This document shows, one piece after another, positions 1 to 7,038 of a stretch of 39,552 nucleotides of DNA. The stretch covers positions 1 through 39,552 of the forward strand of contig JAZRRG010000006.1 of the NCBI GenBank assembly GCA_045650565.1. Reading direction: 5' to 3'. Under the pieces are notes generated by a model. The model saw only the letters and a list, made by a program, of their open reading frames with translations. It had not been told where the DNA came from and made no database searches. Made by a program: the position numbers and the translations under genes. How positions within the stretch are numbered: position 1 is the stretch's first letter; the number at the start of each line of letters is the position of its first letter. The DNA comes from SIG565 sp045650565 (GTDB taxonomy: Bacteria > Bacillota > Clostridia > Oscillospirales > Acutalibacteraceae).

Positions 1-499
1 ATTGGGCTTGGTTTTTAACGCAAATAGCTCCACGTACTTTTATAGGTAGCTCTAATTCATCTAAAAACTCCCCTTTTAAACCGATTTTTACATAAGCTGC
101 CGCCTCTTTTTCAATGTTTTTGGGATTGCCAACCGAATAAACATAGGCATCTTCCACCTTATAATCACTGTCAATCGTGCTGCATATTTCATTATATAAA
201 TCTAATGCAACCTGTTGGGCTTTAAGATACATTTTTGCCGCTTCAACACCGTATGTTCTGATGATTTTATCGTAAATAAGCCCGTGTTGAAGGGTGATTT
301 TTGCAGTGGTATTCCCCGTTACTCCATTACAAATGCGGTCGGCTTCAACTATAATGCACTCAATTCCCGCCTTTTTAAGCATATACCCACACAAAATACC
401 GGTAATGCCACCGCCTACTATAAGCACCTGTGTTTTTGTGCCATCCTCAAGGTGCTTTGAATTTTCAAACCTCGGCTCCCGAGTCCAAATTGCTTCCAT
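1..499 (-). CDS. FAD-dependent oxidoreductase (DAO family), 3' end outside window
   Basis: Partial gene: 166 codons are present and the frame runs off the left edge. The start is an ATG at 497-499 preceded by GGAGGG eight bases upstream. The N-terminal half shows a dinucleotide-binding fold, QVLIVGGGITGILCGYML (GxGxxG type), then an acidic strand end (IIVEAD) and an N-G-V-T-G-N-T-T-A-K-I-T stretch typical of glycine/D-amino-acid-oxidase-like (DAO) flavoproteins. The opening MEAIWTRE and the NTTAKIT..HGLIYDK pattern resemble a clostridial group that often carries a C-terminal Rieske [2Fe-2S] domain; that part is not in the window, so its presence is only expected. The substrate is unknown. It is the last gene of the minus-strand run before the window edge. 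Confidence 0.8.
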   Translation of the reverse strand, partial: MEAIWTREPRFENSKHLEDGTKTQVLIVGGGITGILCGYMLKKAGIECIIVEADRICNGVTGNTTAKITLQHGLIYDKIIRTYGVEAAKMYLKAQQVALDLYNEICSTIDSDYKVEDAYVYSVGNPKNIEKEAAAYVKIGLKGEFLDELELPIKVRGAICVKNQAQ

Positions 500-583
500 T
501 TTTACGCCCTCCAAAATCAACAATATATTTTATTGTTTGCTGATTTTTCTCGATAATGAATAACAAATAACAAAAAGTGAAAA

Positions 584-620
584 AGTAAAAATCCCGCCCA
601 CTTACGTGAACGGGATTTTG
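584..620 (-). terminator. Terminator-like hairpin, copy 1 of a two-copy repeat
   Basis: AAAATCCCG and CGGGATTTT flank an inner CAC/GTG stem. In minus orientation the hairpin is followed by GGGATTTTTAC, a good intrinsic-terminator layout for the gene ending at 677. The 584-604 segment is identical to 34390-34410 and the right arm is also shared, so this is one of two near-identical copies in the window. Confidence 0.65.
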
Positions 621-676
621 GGACGTTTTGAACTTAATGACACGAATTGAATATGCCTGAAAACTTAGGAATTCCT

Positions 677-1360
677 TTAATCTTCTTGAGAAGCGTTTAT
701 TTCTTGCAAATCTACAATTTCATATTTTAAGAATTTGTCCAACTGGGAACAACTAAGATATTCACGATCATCCGTCTGCATATTACGCAACACTACTTTT
801 CTGTCCCCGCCTAAATATATAAAATATATCTTTCTTTTCCCAACTACTTTATTTGTTAGTAAAACTTTGTATATATACGTCAAAAAATCTTTAGCGCCTT
901 TGAGAGGAAAATCTTCAGCATCTGGAACAATAGGGTATGGAATAAAAAGAATTACATTCTCATCTTCTTTAGTTTTTTGGATGTGCTTCTGTATAACACC
1001 ATATAACGCACAGTTTTCAATCTTCTTTCCATGATTATTAAAACAGTGTGAGAACTCCGCAGCTTCTTTATACATTTCAATAATGTAATTATTTACATTA
1101 CCCTTTCGGCTAAAAGCAGCTTTACCAAGTTGTGTTGTCATAACGAGTTTAGCTTCAAATTTTGTTTGATCATCTAACTTGATAAAATCGCACTCTCCAT
1201 TTGGCTGCTTACTGATATGCTTATAGTGTCCCGGAAACACTTTCGTTGACGCTTCAACTAACTCATACAAAACTCTCTCGTATGCGCTTCGCTGCATTAA
1301 CTTTTTAATATCAACACTAATATTTGATTTCATCACAAAAAAAGAAGTAAAACAATTCAC
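677..1360 (-). CDS. Predicted PD-(D/E)XK-like nuclease-fold protein, accessory
   Basis: A 227-residue hypothetical protein, not recognised as a named family. The start is GTG at 1358-1360, supported by AGGAG eight bases upstream; inner ATGs (residues 10 and 22) have no comparable site. Residues around 65-82 read NGECDFIKLDD..KFEAKLV, that is D-x(n)-E-x-K, the spacing of the catalytic core in PD-(D/E)XK restriction/repair nucleases. The rest is a charged alpha/beta protein with no membrane segment. It lies 14 bases after the SHOCT-protein gene on the same strand, so the two are probably cotranscribed. It is AT-rich relative to the housekeeping block and lies between a palindrome array and a repeated hairpin, which suggests an accessory insertion. 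Nuclease function is inference from one motif. Confidence 0.55.
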   Translation of the reverse strand: MNCFTSFFVMKSNISVDIKKLMQRSAYERVLYELVEASTKVFPGHYKHISKQPNGECDFIKLDDQTKFEAKLVMTTQLGKAAFSRKGNVNNYIIEMYKEAAEFSHCFNNHGKKIENCALYGVIQKHIQKTKEDENVILFIPYPIVPDAEDFPLKGAKDFLTYIYKVLLTNKVVGKRKIYFIYLGGDRKVVLRNMQTDDREYLSCSQLDKFLKYEIVDLQEINASQED

Positions 1361-1374
1361 TTTTTCTGCTCCTA

Positions 1375-2082
1375 TTATAGACCTAATAATTGTTTCTTTT
1401 TTGCGTTAAATTCTTCTTTTGAGATAACCCCTTCATCCAAAAGCTCTTTATATTTCTTTATTTCATCAGCAGTGGACACTGTTTGATTAATTACTGTTTG
1501 AACATTTGATTTATTAAACAGTAAATTCTCAATATACATTTTTATATTTTGAGCAATTCTATTATCTTTAGTGGTAGAAAATGTGATGGTGTTTTCATCG
1601 GAATGTGCATCTTTTAGTCCGCCACGACTTTCCATACCACCACCTATACCAAATTGAATATAGCCAATAGTAAATCCACAAGGTTTTACTTGTATACTCT
1701 TAATTTCTGAAATTGGTATCGTTTTAGAACCTTTCAACCCTTGGTATGCTAACGCAAAAAAACCTTTCCTTGTAATTTCAATTTTGTTATCATACACATA
1801 AAGTTGACCGTTTGTTCCTTTAAGAACATAGCGAATTTCATTAGTTATTACGGAAGAATCATCGTTTGTTCCTTGTTCTGTTGAATTATTATCCGAAGTA
1901 TTGTTAAAATCTTTTTGTATTAAAGAAATTATTTCATTTGCTGATTTTCCACTGGAAGAGAAAACAGAAAGATTGGCCTTTTTTAAGCATTCTCTGCAAG
2001 CCCAATCCTTCCCTTTAATTTTCACAATTCGAGTTGCACCCACATCTAACTCGTTTTTACAAATTGCACATGTAACTTTCAT
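1375..2082 (-). CDS. Zinc-ribbon / PH-like (DUF4429-type) / SHOCT domain protein
   Basis: 235 residues from the ATG at 2080-2082, chosen because GGGGG lies seven bases upstream; an ATG 12 bases earlier lacks a site. Three parts are visible. Residues 1-36 have CAIC..CREC, a two-knuckle zinc ribbon. Residues about 80-185 are beta-rich with GQLYVYDNKIEITRKG and ISEIKSIQVKP, the pattern of PH-like DUF4429 domains. The last 30 residues (EIKKYKELLDEGVISKEEF..KKKQLLGL) are a SHOCT module, a short helical domain usually found at the ends of membrane-associated or phage/accessory proteins. There is no signal peptide. It overlaps nothing and precedes the PD-(D/E)XK-like gene by 14 bases. The biochemical role is unknown. 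Confidence 0.75.
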   Translation of the reverse strand: MKVTCAICKNELDVGATRIVKIKGKDWACRECLKKANLSVFSSSGKSANEIISLIQKDFNNTSDNNSTEQGTNDDSSVITNEIRYVLKGTNGQLYVYDNKIEITRKGFFALAYQGLKGSKTIPISEIKSIQVKPCGFTIGYIQFGIGGGMESRGGLKDAHSDENTITFSTTKDNRIAQNIKMYIENLLFNKSNVQTVINQTVSTADEIKKYKELLDEGVISKEEFNAKKKQLLGL

Positions 2083-2170
2083 GTTAACCCCCATAAAATA
2101 ATGATTCTTGCATTCTTTTTATATTTGTTCTTTATATTAAACATTATATCACATATTTGCACAAAGTGCA

Positions 2171-2329
2171 ACATCGTTGGGCGTAAGCCCACATCGTTTG
2201 TGCGAAGCACAACACTGTTTGCCGAAGGCAACATCGTTTTGTGTCGCTTATTGAAAACGATGTTCTCGCTTCGCTCGAAATGATGTTGACCGCAAGCGGT
2301 CAAACGATGTTGTGTCCTTGCGGACACAA
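2171..2329. repeat. Array of short palindromes punctuated by ACATCGT / ACGATGT
   Basis: The word ACATCGT occurs at 2171, 2191 and 2231, with a degenerate copy ACACTGT at 2212. The reverse complement ACGATGT follows at 2257 and 2304, with a degenerate copy ATGATGT at 2280. Between the words lie small hairpins: GGGC-gtaa-GCCC (2179-2190), TTGTGC-gaa-GCACAA (2198-2212), TTGCC-gaa-GGCAA (2219-2231), TTGACCGC-aa-GCGGTCAA (2286-2303) and TTGTGTCC-ttgc-GGACACAA (2310-2329). The words run forward in the left half and reversed in the right half, so the whole array is itself an imperfect inverted repeat centred near 2247. It contains no convincing gene. Confidence 0.8.
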
Positions 2330-2335
2330 ACACAA

Positions 2336-2372
2336 AAAACAAGAGCAAGTCTTTTCGACTTGCTCTTGTTTT
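2336..2372 (-). terminator. Terminator of the tRNA operon
   Basis: A perfect 16-base stem (AAAACAAGAGCAAGTC at 2336-2351 with its complement at 2357-2372) and a five-base loop. In minus orientation it starts directly after the encoded CCA of tRNA-Cys. It separates the tRNA operon from the palindrome array. Confidence 0.8.
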
Positions 2373-2373
2373 T

Positions 2374-2448
<75 letters not shown>

Positions 2449-2476
2449 TTATTTATTGCTTTGGCTTTAGTTTAAT

Positions 2477-2507
2477 AAAGGACGCTTAAAGTTTTTAAGC
2501 GTCCTTT
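2477..2507 (-). other. Perfect hairpin between tRNA-Gly and tRNA-Cys
   Basis: AAAGGACGCTTAAA (2477-2490) pairs with its exact complement at 2494-2507 around a three-base loop. It begins immediately after the CCA of tRNA-Gly. It is followed in minus orientation by only a short U-poor stretch and by tRNA-Cys, so it may be a partial terminator or a processing hairpin that tunes tRNA-Cys output. Confidence 0.65.
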
Positions 2508-2583
2508 TGGAGCGGATTACGAGGCTCGAACTCGCTACCTCCACCTTGGCAAGGTGGCGCTCTACCAGATGAGCTAAATCCGC
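2508..2583 (-). tRNA. tRNA-Gly (GCC)
   Basis: Acceptor GCGGATT/AATCCGC, D arm with CTCATCTGGTAGAG, anticodon stem CCACC/GGTGG with loop TTGCCAA giving anticodon GCC, T arm GAGTTCGAGCCTC, discriminator T and encoded CCA. Confidence 0.95.
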
Positions 2584-2588
2584 ATAAA

Positions 2589-2664
2589 TGGTGCCTCCGA
2601 TCGGAATCGAACCAATGACACGGGGATTTTCAGTCCCCTGCTCTACCGACTGAGCTACAGAGGC
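2589..2664 (-). tRNA. tRNA-Phe (GAA)
   Basis: Acceptor GCCTCTG/CGGAGGC (with one mismatch region), anticodon stem GGGGA/TCCCC with loop CTGAAAA giving anticodon GAA, T arm TGGTTCGATTCC, discriminator A and encoded CCA. Five bases separate it from tRNA-Gly. Confidence 0.95.
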
Positions 2665-2669
2665 ATAGA

Positions 2670-2746
2670 TGGCGACCTGGATGGGGCTCGAACCCACGAC
2701 CTCTAGCGTGACAGGCTAGCGTTCTAACCAGCTGAACTACCAGGCC
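2670..2746 (-). tRNA. tRNA-Asp (GTC)
   Basis: Acceptor GGCCTGG/CCAGGTC, anticodon stem CTAGC/GCTAG with loop CTGTCAC giving anticodon GTC, T arm GTGGGTTCGAGCCCC, discriminator G as expected for Asp, and encoded CCA. Confidence 0.95.
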
Positions 2747-2751
2747 ACATT

Positions 2752-2827
2752 TGGTGGGAACAACAGGGCTCGAACCTGTGACCCTCTGCTTGTAAGGCAG
2801 ATGCTCTCCCAGCTGAGCTATGCTCCC
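2752..2827 (-). tRNA. tRNA-Val (TAC)
   Basis: Acceptor GGGAGCA/TGTTCCC, D arm GCTCAGCTGGGAGAGC, anticodon stem TCTGC/GCAGA with loop CTTACAA giving anticodon TAC, T arm CAGGTTCGAGCCCTG, discriminator A and encoded CCA. First gene of the operon, about 50 bases after its promoter. Confidence 0.95.
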
Positions 2828-2881
2828 ACAACTGTGCCACGCGGTATTGCTTCCTCTTGAAACTCACCAGCGACAAGCATT

Positions 2882-2910
2882 ATATTACCACAACGCCAAT
2901 TAAATGTCAA
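2882..2910 (-). promoter_or_regulatory. Promoter of the Val-Asp-Phe-Gly-Cys tRNA operon
   Basis: On the minus strand a consensus -35 TTGACA (2905-2910), a 17-base spacer and -10 TAATAT (2882-2887). This is a strong housekeeping-sigma promoter directly upstream of tRNA-Val and just after the hslO stop. Confidence 0.85.
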
Positions 2911-2938
2911 CAGTTTTTTGTAAATTTTTTTATTATTT

Positions 2939-3811
2939 TTAACTTTTGGCTAATGCTCTGATTTCGGCTTTTGAGAACTTATAAACCTTATCACAAAAAT
3001 GGCAATTAACTTTCGCCTCATCCATTTCTGCAGCCATACTCTCAAGCTCTTGCCTACCCATACTGATAAGCGCCTTTTCAACCTTTTGCTTACTACAGTT
3101 ACATTTATATTCTATATCCTGGCTGTAAAGAACCTCCACCTCAAAGTTTTTAAGCGCTCGGCGAAGTATATCCTCAGGGGACATACCGTCGTGCAGCATT
3201 TTTGTTATTGATTCTATATCCTTTATGCCATCCTCTAATTTTTCTATTGTGGCTTCCTCGGCAGCGGGGAGCAACTGTATTATATATCCACCCGCTACAT
3301 TAACGCTTAAATCAGGATTAACAAGCACTCCCAATGCGCAAACGGTGGGGGTTTGCTCACTTATAGCGTAATATGCAGTAATATCCTCGGCTATTTCGCC
3401 CGACACAAGTGGCACCATACCGTTATATGGCTCCTTGAGTCCTAAATCCTTAATAACATACAAGTTACCCTCTTTGCCGACCGCTGTTCCAACATCCAAC
3501 TTGCCCTTATCATTAAGCGGTAATTCAACTACTGGATTTGTAACATAGCCACGAACATCACCATTAAAGTCCGAAACGGCTATAAGTGCACCTACAGGAC
3601 CGCCTCCCTGAATACGAAGCGTTATGGAATTATCCTTTCCCTTCAGCATATTTCCCATCATAGATGCGGCGGTCAGCAACCTACCTAATGCGGCAGTAAC
3701 AACCGCCGAGGTTGTATGTATTTGTTCGGCTTTATTTACTATATCGGTTGTATCAACTGCAGTTGCCATAACCTGACCGTTGCTTGTTATACATCTAATT
3801 AGCTTTCCCAT
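2939..3811 (-). CDS. hslO: Redox-regulated chaperone Hsp33
   Basis: 290 residues, normal for Hsp33, a cytosolic holdase that is activated by oxidation and unfolding of a zinc-binding C-terminal domain. The start is the ATG at 3809-3811 (MGKLIRCITSN), the usual Hsp33 beginning; the open frame extends 13 codons further upstream only because it overlaps the preceding gene. The C-terminal zinc site is intact: CNC near residue 235 and CHFC near residue 268, with the linker helix between them. The N-terminal half has the typical LGRLLTAASMMG and GPVGALIAVSDFNGDVRGYV segments. It starts two bases after the methyltransferase stop, so translation is probably coupled. No clear terminator separates it from the tRNA promoter. 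Confidence 0.97.
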   Translation of the reverse strand: MGKLIRCITSNGQVMATAVDTTDIVNKAEQIHTTSAVVTAALGRLLTAASMMGNMLKGKDNSITLRIQGGGPVGALIAVSDFNGDVRGYVTNPVVELPLNDKGKLDVGTAVGKEGNLYVIKDLGLKEPYNGMVPLVSGEIAEDITAYYAISEQTPTVCALGVLVNPDLSVNVAGGYIIQLLPAAEEATIEKLEDGIKDIESITKMLHDGMSPEDILRRALKNFEVEVLYSQDIEYKCNCSKQKVEKALISMGRQELESMAAEMDEAKVNCHFCDKVYKFSKAEIRALAKS

Positions 3812-3813
3812 TT

Positions 3814-4536
3814 CTATACCCTTCTTGTAACAAAGATTTTGCGTTGACATTTTTCCCTTGGTGGCTTGAATGTGTTTTCACCCAAAACGGCTTCAACGCT
3901 AAGCCCTACTTCATCCAACGCCGTTATTAACTGCTCATCACTATAAAAGCGCTCGCTAAAGCTCTCCTTACATCCATCTGACAGTTCGATACTGATATTG
4001 GTTGTTTTTTCTTTCTTATCATATTCATTTTTCCAAACACAGTAAATACCTTTTTTCTTATAAACAAAGGTGTTGTTTTCTAAAATGCACTCATGCTTAT
4101 ACTCGGTATTAACATCGAAAATAAACAGTCTGTCCTTTTCAAGAAATAGCGCAATTCGCCTAAATGCCTTTTTAAGCTCGGCATAATCGGTTATATGATT
4201 TATACTGTCAAGCAAACAAACCACACCGTCAACAGTGCCATACAGCTCCAAATCCTGCGCCCTTTGGCACAAAAAGAGTATGTCTGCACCCTTTTTACTT
4301 TTTTTCTCATTAGCGACTGACAGCATATCGGATGACATATCGGCGCCTATTACCGACACACCTCGTTTTGCAAATTCCAAAGAAAAACTACCAGTACCAC
4401 AAGCAACATCTAATAAGAGGGACGGCATTTTATCATACCTTTTAAAAAGCTTACATAAGTGTCTTGTTCTTTTTTTATAATTCACATTGGTTGTGAAAAT
4501 ATCATAGACACCTGCAAACGCCTTATAACCACTCAA
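3814..4536 (-). CDS. Class I SAM-dependent methyltransferase
   Basis: 240 residues. The Rossmann SAM-binding motif I is LLDVACGTGSFSLEFAKRG (around residue 42), followed by the acidic residue at the end of beta-2 (VIGADMS) and motif IV VDGVVCLLDSINH. The start appears to be TTG at 4534-4536 with a G-rich ribosome-binding site (GGGGGGAG) immediately upstream; no ATG or GTG is available in a better position. The family acts on small molecules or unidentified substrates, and nothing in the sequence fixes the acceptor. It lies directly upstream of hslO, so the two are probably one transcript. Confidence 0.85.
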   Translation of the reverse strand: MSGYKAFAGVYDIFTTNVNYKKRTRHLCKLFKRYDKMPSLLLDVACGTGSFSLEFAKRGVSVIGADMSSDMLSVANEKKSKKGADILFLCQRAQDLELYGTVDGVVCLLDSINHITDYAELKKAFRRIALFLEKDRLFIFDVNTEYKHECILENNTFVYKKKGIYCVWKNEYDKKEKTTNISIELSDGCKESFSERFYSDEQLITALDEVGLSVEAVLGENTFKPPREKCQRKIFVTRRV

Positions 4537-4561
4537 AATGCTCCCCCCTTTTTATTGATAC

Positions 4562-4591
4562 AAACCCGATAGAAAAAATCCTATCGGGTTT
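4562..4591 (-). terminator. Hairpin downstream of ftsH
   Basis: AAACCCGATAG (4562-4572) pairs perfectly with CTATCGGGTTT (4581-4591) around an eight-base loop. It lies five bases after the ftsH stop. The run of T on the minus strand is short, so termination may be partial. Confidence 0.6.
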
Positions 4592-4595
4592 AAGT

Positions 4596-6449
4596 TTATT
4601 CTTTATTTTTTACCATTATTTCTTTGAAGCGCTCACCATCAATCTTTTCATTGTGGAAAAGCTCGTTAGCGACTTGATTTAATTTATCCATAGAGCCCTT
4701 CAAAATTTCGATTGCCTTTTGATACTGTTTAGTAACAATAGCGGTTACTTCCTCATCAATCTGGGCAGCAATTTTTTCGGAGTAGTTAGGAGTTGATGAG
4801 AAATCTCTACCTAAAAATACCTCGTTATTCCCGTTACCGTATGCTACAAGACCTAACTTCTCACTCATACCGAAGCGTGTTATCATTTTTCTTGCAAGTT
4901 CTGTTGCACGTTCAATATCATTAGATGCGCCTGTGCAAATATCATCCTGTGTTAGCTGTTCAGCCGCACGACCTGCAAGTAACGAGCAAATTTGCTCGAG
5001 CATTTGATTTCTCGACATATGCCCTTTTTCCTCGGTGGGTAAATACATTGTATAACCCGCCGCCATGCCACGTGGAATAATAGATATTTGATGAACGGGG
5101 TCTTGGGTTGGTAAAAAGTAGGAAACCACCGCATGACCTGCCTCGTGATAAGAGGTAATCCATTTATCCTTATCCTTAACAACATGAGACTTTTTCTCGG
5201 TACCCATTACTACCTTTATGGTAGCTTCCTCAATTTGCTCTTGAGTTATTGCCTTGAGTCCCTTACGGGCGGCAAGTAATGCCGCTTCGTTTAAAAGATT
5301 TTCAAGATCGGCACCAGTAAATCCGGCAGTCGATTTTGCTATGGTTTCAAGCGACACATCGGGACCTAACGGTTTCCCACGGGAATGCACCTTTAAAATA
5401 TCCTCTCTACCCTTAACATCGGGATAGTTTACGGTGATTTGTCTATCAAATCGACCCGGACGCAGCAGCGCCTTGTCAAGTATATCGGGGCGGTTGGTTG
5501 CCGCCATAACGATAACGCCCTCATTAGCGCCAAAGCCATCCATTTCAACAAGTAGTTGGTTAAGAGTTTGCTCACGCTCATCGTGTCCGCCACCAAGACC
5601 CGCACCTCTCTGGCGACCAACGGCATCTATTTCATCAATAAATATAATTGCGGGAGCTTCTTTTTTTGCTTCATCAAACAAATCTCTTACACGGGATGCG
5701 CCAACACCTACGAACATTTCAACAAAGTCGGAACCCGAAATGCTGAAAAACGGAACCCCTGCCTCACCTGCAACGGCACGGGCAAGAAGTGTTTTACCCG
5801 TTCCGGGAGGACCTACGAGCAACACGCCCTTGGGGATACGGGCACCTAAATCATTAAACTTTGAGGGGGCTTTTAAGAAATCTACAATTTCTTCAAGTTC
5901 TTGCTTTTCTTCATCAGCACCTGCAACATCGGCGAAGGTTGTTTTGCGCTTGTTGTCTGCCTTTTTTGCCTTTGATTTGCCAAAACTCATAGTTTTATCG
6001 GCACCAATACCGCCACCCATTCGGCGCATAATGAATATCCAAAATACAATCATTATTCCGACCATAATCACAGTAGGCAGCAAATCAACTATCCAAGAAG
6101 CAGCACTGCCGCTTTTATAATCGTACTTAATCATCATCTCAGGATTTTCGGTACGATTTTGGTTATTTATTTGCTCAACATACTCGGCAACATCTTCGTA
6201 AAAAATACTGGGATTTGCAACTGTATAGCGATAGGTTTTATTTGGCTCGGAGCGCTTAACATACCTTAACTCTCCGCTATAAAGATTAAGCTCATACTCC
6301 GAAACCTCATTGGTAACTATCATATCTACAATTTCATAATATTTTGTATCTGCCGCTTGGCGACCGCCAAAGCTTGCAAAAGCTATTGCGCCAAGCAGGA
6401 TAAGCGGTATACCGATATACAGCAACACGCTTTTTAAATTTTTCTTCAT
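4596..6449 (-). CDS. ftsH: ATP-dependent zinc metalloprotease FtsH
   Basis: 617 residues, full length. This is the membrane-anchored AAA+ protease that extracts and degrades membrane and regulatory proteins. One membrane segment is at residues 8-25 and a second at about 122-141, with an extracytoplasmic loop between. Walker A GPPGTGKT is at 213-220, Walker B IIFIDEID at 269-276, the second region of homology TNRPDILDKALLRPGRFDR near 319-337, and the zinc ligand motif HEAGH at 435-439. The ATG at 6449 follows GAAAGG. It is the last gene of the rnj-to-ftsH block, 29 bases after hpt; tilS-hpt-ftsH is a conserved Firmicutes order. Confidence 0.98.
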   Translation of the reverse strand: MKKNLKSVLLYIGIPLILLGAIAFASFGGRQAADTKYYEIVDMIVTNEVSEYELNLYSGELRYVKRSEPNKTYRYTVANPSIFYEDVAEYVEQINNQNRTENPEMMIKYDYKSGSAASWIVDLLPTVIMVGIMIVFWIFIMRRMGGGIGADKTMSFGKSKAKKADNKRKTTFADVAGADEEKQELEEIVDFLKAPSKFNDLGARIPKGVLLVGPPGTGKTLLARAVAGEAGVPFFSISGSDFVEMFVGVGASRVRDLFDEAKKEAPAIIFIDEIDAVGRQRGAGLGGGHDEREQTLNQLLVEMDGFGANEGVIVMAATNRPDILDKALLRPGRFDRQITVNYPDVKGREDILKVHSRGKPLGPDVSLETIAKSTAGFTGADLENLLNEAALLAARKGLKAITQEQIEEATIKVVMGTEKKSHVVKDKDKWITSYHEAGHAVVSYFLPTQDPVHQISIIPRGMAAGYTMYLPTEEKGHMSRNQMLEQICSLLAGRAAEQLTQDDICTGASNDIERATELARKMITRFGMSEKLGLVAYGNGNNEVFLGRDFSSTPNYSEKIAAQIDEEVTAIVTKQYQKAIEILKGSMDKLNQVANELFHNEKIDGERFKEIMVKNKE

Positions 6450-6478
6450 TCATTACATCCTTTCGCTATTCGTATGTA

Positions 6479-7021
6479 TTATTTACTATATATTTCTCGT
6501 TTCAGAACACCGAGATAAGGTAGATTTCTATATTTTTCGTTATAGTCAAGTCCATAGCCAACCACAAATTCATTAGGCACAACCGCACCTACATAATCTG
6601 CGCTTATATCTGCCTTGCGGTTTTCGGGCTTATCCAAAAACGCACAAATTTTCACACTGTTTGCATTTTTATGAAGCAACACATCAGCTATGTATTTAAG
6701 TGACCTGCCTGTATCAAGTATGTCCTCAATTATGAGTATATCATAACCGTCAGGATTTATATCAAGGTCCTTTTTGAATTGCACAACTCCTGTACTCTCG
6801 GCACCCTTATAGGATGAGATAGACATAAAATCAATTTCAAGAGGTATGCTTATATGGCGCATAATGTCCGCCATAAAAACAACGGCGCCCTTTAAAACAC
6901 TCACAAGCAGCAGCTTTTTGCCCTTATAATCTCGTGAAATCTCGTTTCCTAACCGTTGGCAAATTCCCTCGATTTCTTCCTTTGAAAGTAAAACCTTTTC
7001 AATATCCTTATCCATTGACAT
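6479..7021 (-). CDS. hpt: Hypoxanthine phosphoribosyltransferase
   Basis: 180 residues from the ATG at 7019-7021, chosen because GGGGATG is eight bases upstream and because it gives the usual family length; an earlier in-frame ATG lies inside tilS. The enzyme converts hypoxanthine or guanine plus PRPP to IMP or GMP in the cytosol. The PRPP-binding loop is IIEDILDTGRSL, the early pyrophosphate loop region is SVLKGAVVFMADIM, and the base-contacting segment is EFVVGYGLDYNEKYRNLPYLGVL. It starts 17 bases after tilS and is followed by ftsH. Confidence 0.97.
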   Translation of the reverse strand: MSMDKDIEKVLLSKEEIEGICQRLGNEISRDYKGKKLLLVSVLKGAVVFMADIMRHISIPLEIDFMSISSYKGAESTGVVQFKKDLDINPDGYDILIIEDILDTGRSLKYIADVLLHKNANSVKICAFLDKPENRKADISADYVGAVVPNEFVVGYGLDYNEKYRNLPYLGVLKREIYSK

Positions 7022-7038
7022 TTTATCATCCCCAAAAA

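Noticed and set aside
620..676. tRNA-derived attachment site next to the accessory genes
   Set aside because: Only the hairpin is shared with the tRNA-Arg locus; no tRNA 3' end is duplicated, and no integrase is present.
2171..2329. Possible CRISPR array
   Set aside because: The repeated word is only seven bases, it flips orientation at the centre, and the spacers are themselves palindromes of 5-20 bases. No cas genes are present.
5434..6120. 228-codon open frame antisense to ftsH
   Set aside because: It lies entirely opposite the conserved FtsH coding region, has low-complexity Ser/Thr/Ile composition and no ribosome-binding site.
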